64,000 nucleotides of DNA from Branchiostoma floridae (Eukaryota > Chordata > Leptocardii > Amphioxiformes > Branchiostomatidae). Numbering within the stretch: position 1 is the first letter of the stretch; each line of letters opens with the position of its first letter. Positions 35,201 through 44,200 of the stretch are shown one piece after another. The notes beneath the pieces are model-generated. The model had not been told where the DNA came from and made no database searches. It saw only the letters and a program-made list of their open reading frames with translations. The stretch spans positions 20,646,894 through 20,710,893 of the forward strand of contig NC_049992.1 of the NCBI RefSeq assembly GCF_000003815.2. The letters are read 5' to 3'. Both the position numbers and the translations under genes were made by a program.

Positions 35201-38200
35201 GAAAGTAAACAATAATTTTCAGTAGTCAAATGGCTTTCCATTTTTCGTCGATAGATTTTACTATGAAATTCAAGTGATTAAAACCCTCAAACACCCGAGT
35301 GGGGTCCATTTGGACCCCAGGCGTACATTTTGAAGTGCCATTTGAACATTTTTGATCTGAAGAAAAAATCCTTCCGTGACTTTGTCAGTCAATATGTCTT
35401 ATACCTTCTCCTAAGTTTTCGCAAAGATTGGTACAATAATGTGGAAATTATAAAGAAAGTTTGTGTTCAGTCCCTCTGGGGTCCAAACGGACCCCAGCAA
35501 AAATGTGCAGTTTTTAAAACAAACTTTGGAGGCTAACTCCTTAACCACTTACAGTATGACTACCAAACTTTTAGACAATAATAAGAATGTAAACCTAAAT
35601 CATCACAATAATTCCTGTGTCATCAACATGTAATGTGACGACATTATGGCGTCATTTGCCTAATCAGGGCGGCCATCTTGGATTTTGACCAATGACGTCA
35701 TAAAATTAGCATAAATTATAAATTTTTAGTCATGAAAATTACATTTAATTTCATAGAATTCAATTGTTGTCAGAAAACAGGTGTAGTTTACCAAGAAAAC
35801 CTTGTTTAAATTGAAATTGTCAAATTTTGGCAAAAATATGCCTGTTAGAATATGGTTGCCATGGCAACCCCCAAAAATGATAAACTTACTTCATTGACCA
35901 AAAACGTTTGCAAACAATATTTTGTGATAAATTACCAAGTTTCGTAGCTTTAGCTCTAGCCGTTCAGGAGTTATGCGACATAAATGTTGCTGAGGGCCTA
36001 AAAATTCCCCTATCTGGTCGGAATAGGTTTAGTGCAAAACGTGGTCCTTCTGAACTTTTGCATAAATTATGATAATGAGTTGGAATTAGCAACACCTTAA
36101 CATCTCAAAATCTTCCTCTTACATTGACGAAGCAATGTATATACAATGATCGCCGATAAGAAATGGTACTGAGATTTTATGAACAAAACATTTTGGGGTC
36201 CGTTTGGACCCCACTCGGTCATTTTAGTCGCAAAAAAAGGTCGGGTGCTTGAGGGTTAAAGTGACGCACAAGTTTAACAGACATCACAGCGTTATGACCT
36301 CCGTTGCCATTAAGTAGACATATGCGGTCGGGAGAAAGACGGAGCGGGTTTTCCATTCTATTGACCCAATCAAGCGATTAACAATAAACTTATCATACAA
36401 CTTTGACTGTATCCAATGATACAAGAGTGTGTATGCTACGTAAGATTTTTAGACAATAAACTAAACATACCACTTCAACCAAAGTCTTTTCATTTGCACT
36501 GGAATTGCTGCGTTACGTACTTCAAGTCACAAATTTAGTAGACACCCAGGCGTGGTGATGTCAGGGTGCCATAAAGTTGACATATAGGCAATCAAAGGTA
36601 ATTTTATAGTCAAAAGGAAGTCAGGTTTTTTTTTTTTTATACACGGGGAATCCGCTAGCTCCTGTCTCCTAGAGGCGATAATTAACCCAAGCCGGACGCT
36701 CAGACCCGGGTTCTCCAGATGGCCCCCGTGGGTAGAGTGATTAGCAAGCCCTCTGCTGCGTGCACACAGCCCGGATCATTCGCTGTGAGCACACAGCTCC
36801 TTCGCCGAGCACGCAGCCCCTTTGCTGTGAGAACACAGCTCTTTCGCTGTGAGCACACAGGTACTTCGCCGAGCATACAGCCTCTTCCCTGTGAGCACAC
36901 AGCTCGTTCACCGAGCACTCAGCCCTTTCGTAGTTGAAGGCCATACTCTGTAAAGAGCAGTTTTAAAGCTGACGACTTTGTTGACAGAATGCAGCAGCTT
37001 TTGTTCAGACGTCAGTAGTGAGGGGAGAAGAGTCTGCTCAGGCCCCGCTTCAGCAGACTGTGACACGTGTAAATATCAACATGGCGGACAGTGTGTGGAA
37101 GGTTGCAGTCCTGGGCAAAAGGCTGTCAGAGGTTTGTTATATCTTTACAAATAAAACATTTATTGTTAAGGTCAATTAATTACATTTTTTTCAGATAGTC
37201 CAATAAGATAAAAAATTATACAAAGTCAAGACAGTGTTCCATCTGTTGCTTGTCTATCACATGTAAATTATGACTTAAGCATGTTCCGAGCACCGGGTTT
37301 TATAACCAAAAGCTCTGCTGCAGTACCTAGGGAAGCCGCCCTGGAGGTTCCAAGATTTTTCCATAAAAACTACCAACACACCAAATCTTAAACAAACCAA
37401 TTCAGCCTTCCTTGAGTTATCTTGTTGACAGGCAGACAACTAATACTAAAGGTATATACAACATCACATTGATGATAATTTGAAATAATTCAATGGAGGA
37501 AGAGTTCAAGTTATCTCCAAGCAGATTCCTTATTGGCAAAAGACAGTAACATAAACTGAGGCCTTATGCCACGGAGGAATTTGCTTGGAGATTAGAGTTC
37601 AAATGCTTGAACATCTGAACAATTTTTGTTTCTGACAGGTATTAGTATGAGCTTCTCAAATGTTTGCGGTATATATCTGACAAACGAAATATTCTCAAGG
37701 CAGCCTGAAAGAAAACACCATTTCAACTCAACATGATTGCATGACATTCTTTATTCCCGGTTCATTATTTGTCCATAAGATAATTTTGTGTTATAATTCT
37801 TCCCAATTACAGGAGAGGACGGGTCTTTTAACTGTCACCAATGTCGGTCTGGCTATGAGTGTAAGCTGGGGGACGAGAATGAAGACATCTGCCCAGCCGG
37901 CAAGTACAGTAACGAAAACAGAACAGCGTGCGAGCAGTGTCCAGCAGGAGAGTTTAGCGGCAACCCAGGAGCGGCGTCCTGTCAGAAGTGTCCGGCAGGG
38001 GAGTACAGTACAGGCGGGGGTTCAACTTCATGTTTAGACTGTCCAGCTGGGAAGTACAGTAACGACGGTAGTACAGCGTGCGAGCTGTGTGCAGCAGGAG
38101 AGTTCAGCAGCACTCCAGGAGCGGCGTCCTGTCAGAAATGTCCAGTTGGGCAGTACAGCACAGGAGAAGGGTCTACAGAATGTTTAGATTGTCCAGCTGG

Positions 38201-41200
38201 GAAGTACAGTAACGAAGGAAGAACAGCTTGCGCTTCGTGTGCAGCAGGAGAGTTTAGCGACACACCTGGAGCGTTGTCTTGTCAGAAATGTCCAGCCGGA
38301 CAGTACAGCACAGCAGAAGGGTCAACAAAATGTGTCGTCTGTCCAGTGGGCAAGTACAGTAACGAAGGCAGGACGATGTGCAAGCCGTGTGCAGCAGGAG
38401 AGTTTAGTAACACTACCGGAGCGGAATCTTGTCTAAAGTGTCCAAGGGGGAAGTACAGCCACGAAGGCAGGACAGCTTGCCAGCCGTGTCCAATAGGAGA
38501 GTTCAGCAGCACTCCGGGAGCAGCGTCCTGTCAGAAGTGTCCAGCAGGACAAAGCAGTAAACCGGGATCATCTGACTGCAAACCACTATCAGGTGCATAA
38601 AACTAATGTGAAAATTATGTGGATTTTAAGCAAACTTCCATGAAAATGTGATACAATGCAAAATATTTTGGTTCAGCAGCATCACATTTTATAACATAAG
38701 TTGACATATAATCACATAAAATAACACGTCACATTTTTGACAGGTGGCACAGAAATTCAGCTTTATGTAAAAAAAAAATGTTATTAGTTTGTATCACATT
38801 TTTTCACATTTTTCCAAAACGGTCTGGAATAATCACACTTCCAAATGTGAAAACATATAACGTGAAATTGGCAAGGCACCTATTATGTGAAATTATGTGA
38901 TTTTTCATACACGTTTTCACTTGTACGTTATGATTTTTATATGAAAGGGGCTCTTGATGCAAATAAATGCATTTCTTATACCTGGATAGTTAAGTAGAAA
39001 AAATACTTAAATCGGCACCAAACGCAATAAAATATCGCTCTACACGATACTAGATAATTTGTTTGAAAAGGCCAGCTTCTACCAGGTCTCAGTGGGAATT
39101 TAACTTCAGGTCTATCCGGTTTATGCCATAGGCCAAGGAATGGTCTTTGAATCGTCCGTGCTGAACTGCCCGGATTGTTGATCCGAATGTGACCCAAATG
39201 AAGTTCTTGACGGCGAGTACCGACAGATGCCAAAGGTGTGTACCAGAATCTGAAGGTACCGAAGGCACCAGAACGCCGGCGAAGTTAGCCAGCAAGATTG
39301 TATATCTTGCAATATGAAAGTCACTAGCAATATGTGGACTGACCTCTGCTCATTACTGACCCTCTACATGGTACTTCGAAATAAATTGAACATAATCAAA
39401 CATTGCATAAACGCAAAGCAAGCTCTTCGTTCCCCATAGAGTGTAAACGAATTGAGCCGTTCCACATAGCTATAGCGAGGTCGCCCGGCATCAAAGTAAG
39501 CACTTCCTAGTTGGGGATATAGGGTCGGCCCGCAGGCAGTCGTTCTATCTTGCTGCTAGGCAAGCACACGCAGTCTCAACATATGAAATATAAAACACAA
39601 CATGTTCGATAAGGTGCAGTCATTACCACGGGCGTATGCTAAAGGTCAGGTCAACCCCTTACCCATAGATTAGAAAATAGAAACATACATTCTGTGCAAT
39701 GGTACCATGCTGACAAAAGTCCGTAGGTACTATACATAAATGTTCAGCGATGTTCTGAGTCAAGTTTGCTGGCAACATTAGGCAGGTGGCGTCAAAAGTC
39801 CAGTTCCAATGACAGATCGCAAAGTTCAGGGCGTCGGAGTCACATCTAACAGAGTCCGGGCGTCAAGCAGATATGACTTCTACGGTTGGGAAAGTTCATC
39901 GGCGAAAAGAAGACCGGAGAGATCAGGCTGGAGTCGGCTTGCAACAGCACGATGAACTGGGTCTGTGCTGGTCCGAGGGACAGGATTGCATGGGTGCAGT
40001 CTCAGAGGACAACCGCATGGCGGGATGGTCTCGGCACATGGCGGCGGTTTGTCGGTAGCATAGCACCGTGGTAGCGGCTGGACGGCATTGTCCACGATCA
40101 GTCGGTGTGGCGGTAGTGGTCTCTGGGCGAGTTTGGCGGCACGGTGGAACGTCGGGGCGAGGCCAGGGGGCGTCGTGGCACGGTAGCAGGGCTTGCTGGA
40201 GGTCTTGTCACCAGGCGAGTCAGGCGACATGGTAACGGGGCAAGGGATGGCAATAGGACGGGGTCCGGCCGCTCCTAAGCGTCACCACTATTACATATAT
40301 AAGAGGAACGTCTTCTCTATGAAGAACGTCCACACTAAGTCGTGTCTTGTCTGAGACTGATTTAGGGAGATCCGGCTGCCCTTCTTTATTATTCCTCTCT
40401 TCTATACTAAAAAAAATTGCCTCATCATATTCTCTATCAACGTCTACTATATATTCTCTATATACTCATATCTACGTCGATGGCTACGCCCTTTATTCTT
40501 GTCCCCATGGTCGACCCCATCATCCAGTTTAGTTAAGACAGAAATGGCAGCAAGTCAGAGGGACCTTTACGTGGTTGTGAAATGCTAGAGATACATGGCT
40601 AGTTAGAGTTAACTTATTAAAGACCAAACTATTTTCCGTTAGAAGATATCGGGAGCCTTAGCTGCAAACGCTCCAATAATCCATGAATGGTGATGTGCTA
40701 CAAGAGAGAGACTTCTTTCGCCTACTCGGTCTTACCCTCTCCAAAAAAAAAAAAAATTCGGGACAAGTTACAAAGAATATACATTGCCAAATCTGCAGCT
40801 ATGAAAGTCTGTTCACTTCTCTAAGCCAGGCTCTTACTCCGGACATAAAACTCCATCTGTGCAAATCAACTATCGGCCCATGTATGGAATACTGCTGTCA
40901 TCCCTGGGAAGTTGCCCCTAAGGGATGTCTGCAACTCCTGAAAACAGCATTTTAAGAAGAATGTGTATGCCTATTGGCAATCAGTTAGCATTTAAGCTTG
41001 ACCTTCTCTCCCACAGGCGAAACGTCGCATCCCTGTCCCCTTTTTACCGGTACTTTCATAGCTTTTGCTCCTATGACCTCATACTACTTTTCCCGTCGCT
41101 GAGAACCTTTCAGCGAAACACTAGGTTCTCGCATCACTATACCGTCAAACCTGTATTAGCGGTCACCTCGGCATCGAAACCACCTGGCCTATGCAATCAA

Positions 41201-44200
41201 TTTTGTCCCTTGGATTTTTACCGTTGACCTAAGCATTAAGAAATAGTCTATAGCGGCTACATGTACAACGCGGCCACGGTCACACGATTTCCGGTCCTGT
41301 AGATACAGAAACACTGCCTATTGCGACCGTACGGAGGCTGTATGTCACCTTTCGCCTAGTTTAGATCGTAGTTTGCGAGGATTTTGAGTTCACACATGGT
41401 CATGTTTGCGTCCCGCGTGCCTTGAACGATAGAGCGCAAGTCTTTTTCGGCGAATTTACCAACATTGCGCATCGAAATACCAATCATTTTAGGGAGATTA
41501 GACTTTGGCAGGGTCAGTTGGATTGAGACGGTCGAGACAATGAAATTTAGACGATCGAGACAATGTTACTCGGCGAGAAAGATAAGTGGGTACTGAAATA
41601 ATGTGTAACTAGAAAGGCCGACATTTGCTTGAGAGCAAATACAGCATATTTCAGCCATCTCCCTCCCCATGCAACAATAGACTATTTCAAAATCACCCAT
41701 TTGAGAAAATCACTTTTACTAATGACGGTTTAACCCAAAAATGAATCTTACAAAATTCCCCCGTTCAAGAATGGACTCCAGTGCACCCTATGTGAATTTG
41801 CACAATAGACCAGTCCAGAAATACTCCCACTGAAACCTTGGCCTTTTGAATAAGAAACCAAATCCAAAATTGAATTTAGCAAAAAAGGTCCCAGTGCATG
41901 AAAAGGTATAATAGACCAGTCTAAAAACACTTCCACTAAAAATTGAATTTTGAATCATCACCCGTCCAAACTGAATTTGAAAAAATCCCCCTTCCGTGTG
42001 CAAAAAATGGACTCTTCAATGTTAAGTAGAGCAGTCCAAAAATACATCCGCTAAGATAGGACTTTGACATAATCACTGAAGTCCCAAAAATAGATTTTTA
42101 AAAAAGCCAATGGATTTTTTAAAAAATCCCCCCTCCATGCAAGAATGGACTCTTCCAGCACACCCATTTAAAATTGCACCAGTCCAAAAATAACCCTACT
42201 GAAAGACTTTGACAAACTAGAAGTCACCAAAGTCCAAAATATGAATTAAAAAAAATCCCCCCTCCGTGCGAGAATAGACTCTTCCAGCACACCTTCTGTA
42301 AAACTGCAAAATAGACCTGTCCAAAAATACACCCACTGAAAGACTTCACCAGTCTGAGGATGAATTTTAAAAAAAAATGAACCCCTCCGTGTAAGAATGG
42401 ACTCTTCCAGATAACACCGGACTCGCTGATTGGCTGTCACCCCCCCCCCCCCTCTTTAGGATATAGATTCAGGCTAAGTGATTGGTTACCTATCTAATTA
42501 GATTAAATAGACATATATGCCGGAAGGTGCAATCTGCAGCTGGGGTCAACGACCTTAAGGTCATCGACCCCTCTGGCTATCTGGCTATTGGAAAATGACA
42601 AAAAAATCCCCAAATATATCATTTTGACGTAGTCTATGACAAAAATTATACATGTGTCATTTGAATAAATATCTAGTGCACCATTTTACCAAAATTTAGG
42701 TCACTTGGTTTTAAAACCAGAGCACAAGAGCCAAAAGTGTACTTTTTGGTCATAAAATGGCCAAATAATCGCAAAATTAAGCATTTTGTTGTACTGTATG
42801 CCTCAACTGTTAATGAATCCATGTGCGCATATGTCTAGGGCACTCCTATACTAAATTTCAGGTCATCCGTTTCTAAAACCAAGGTACAGGAGCCAAAAGT
42901 GTCCTTTTTTGGTAAAAAAATGACCCCAAAATCGCAAAAACAAGCATTTCGTTATACTGTACACCAAAAGTGGTATTGAATTTTTATGGGGGAATTATCA
43001 AGGCACATCTGTGCCAAATTTCAGCTCATTCGGTTATAATACAAGGGTACAGGGGGCCCAAATATACAGTTTGGGTCTTAAGATGACCAAAAAACCTTAA
43101 TAAAATCATTTTAAAGGCAGATATGAAAAAAATGAAAAAAAAAAACGTCTGGGGGTATTGGCCCACTCTACCCTTGTGTCAAATTTCAAGTCAATCGGTT
43201 CAGGAACAACGGAGATACCGTGTTCCGAAGATTTGACAGGAGAAAGAAAGAAGAAACATTACGAATACAATATATTTCACCATACCTATGGTATGGCTGA
43301 AATATAAATAGCTCGTGGTCAATTAATCAGCATTTTTCGATAGTGGCAATCTGTCTAGATCTATAGTGGCTATAATTTTCCATTCCCTTGAGTGGCCGAT
43401 AATGTTTGACAGTACTGTTCAACTTTTTTTCGGTTTCCAAGTTCTTCTACAGCAACAATTTCTTTCACCGGACAATTTTAGTGTTTCCTCATTATTTATG
43501 TAAATTTTGATATGTTTTATCATGGCTTATGTCTAATAAAGCTCACCGTCATTAATCTTAATGATGTAAGTATGGAGTTCCTATCATTCGCCACTGAGTC
43601 CATAATTTTCTAAAGAAATATGCAAAAGAGTATTAATTTTCAAGTTTATGTTGAGTAAATAAAAAAAAAAGAAATAAAAAAGCCGCTAGAGCTGAAGGCG
43701 GTGGGGCAACTGACAGAATTCTCTTCCCCAAGAGTAATGTACCGCTGAAAAATCACAATCACAGCATGTAAAGAACATGAGTTATTAACAATGGAAGTTT
43801 AAAGACCAGAAATCTGGACGCAGGGCACGCAACCATAAAAGACTATCTCCTACCAGGATGCCAGTTGCCAAATTGACTCCTCATGTACTCTTAACATTAT
43901 AAATGGCTTAGACCCTGCAGGAGATCTCTATCCGTCTGCAAGCTGGATACTAAAAAGAAAGGCTTGGTATTACAGCAGACGACAAAAAGAAATTTGCATA
44001 TTAACTGACATCGAGATTTCAAAAGTCCTGTCCAAATTTTTTCAAGAAATCATTTTAAGACACAGATTAAAGACCCAGATAGTTGCTGAAAGCATAGAAC
44101 CCAATGTAGTACAGTTTAGGTGTTCATAACTTGTTTTCACAAAAGAGCTGGGGCATTATGTTGTAGCAGGGCCTTCTGTTTGAAATCCTTGTTTGAACTA

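Noticed and set aside
37813-38592. CRISPR-like regular repeats
   Set aside because: The repeats are coding cysteine modules in frame, in a eukaryotic spliced gene.
39880-40230. 116-codon Pro-rich minus-strand ORF
   Set aside because: GC-driven open frame without a recognisable motif or splice context. Kept only as a remark in the intron 21 entry.
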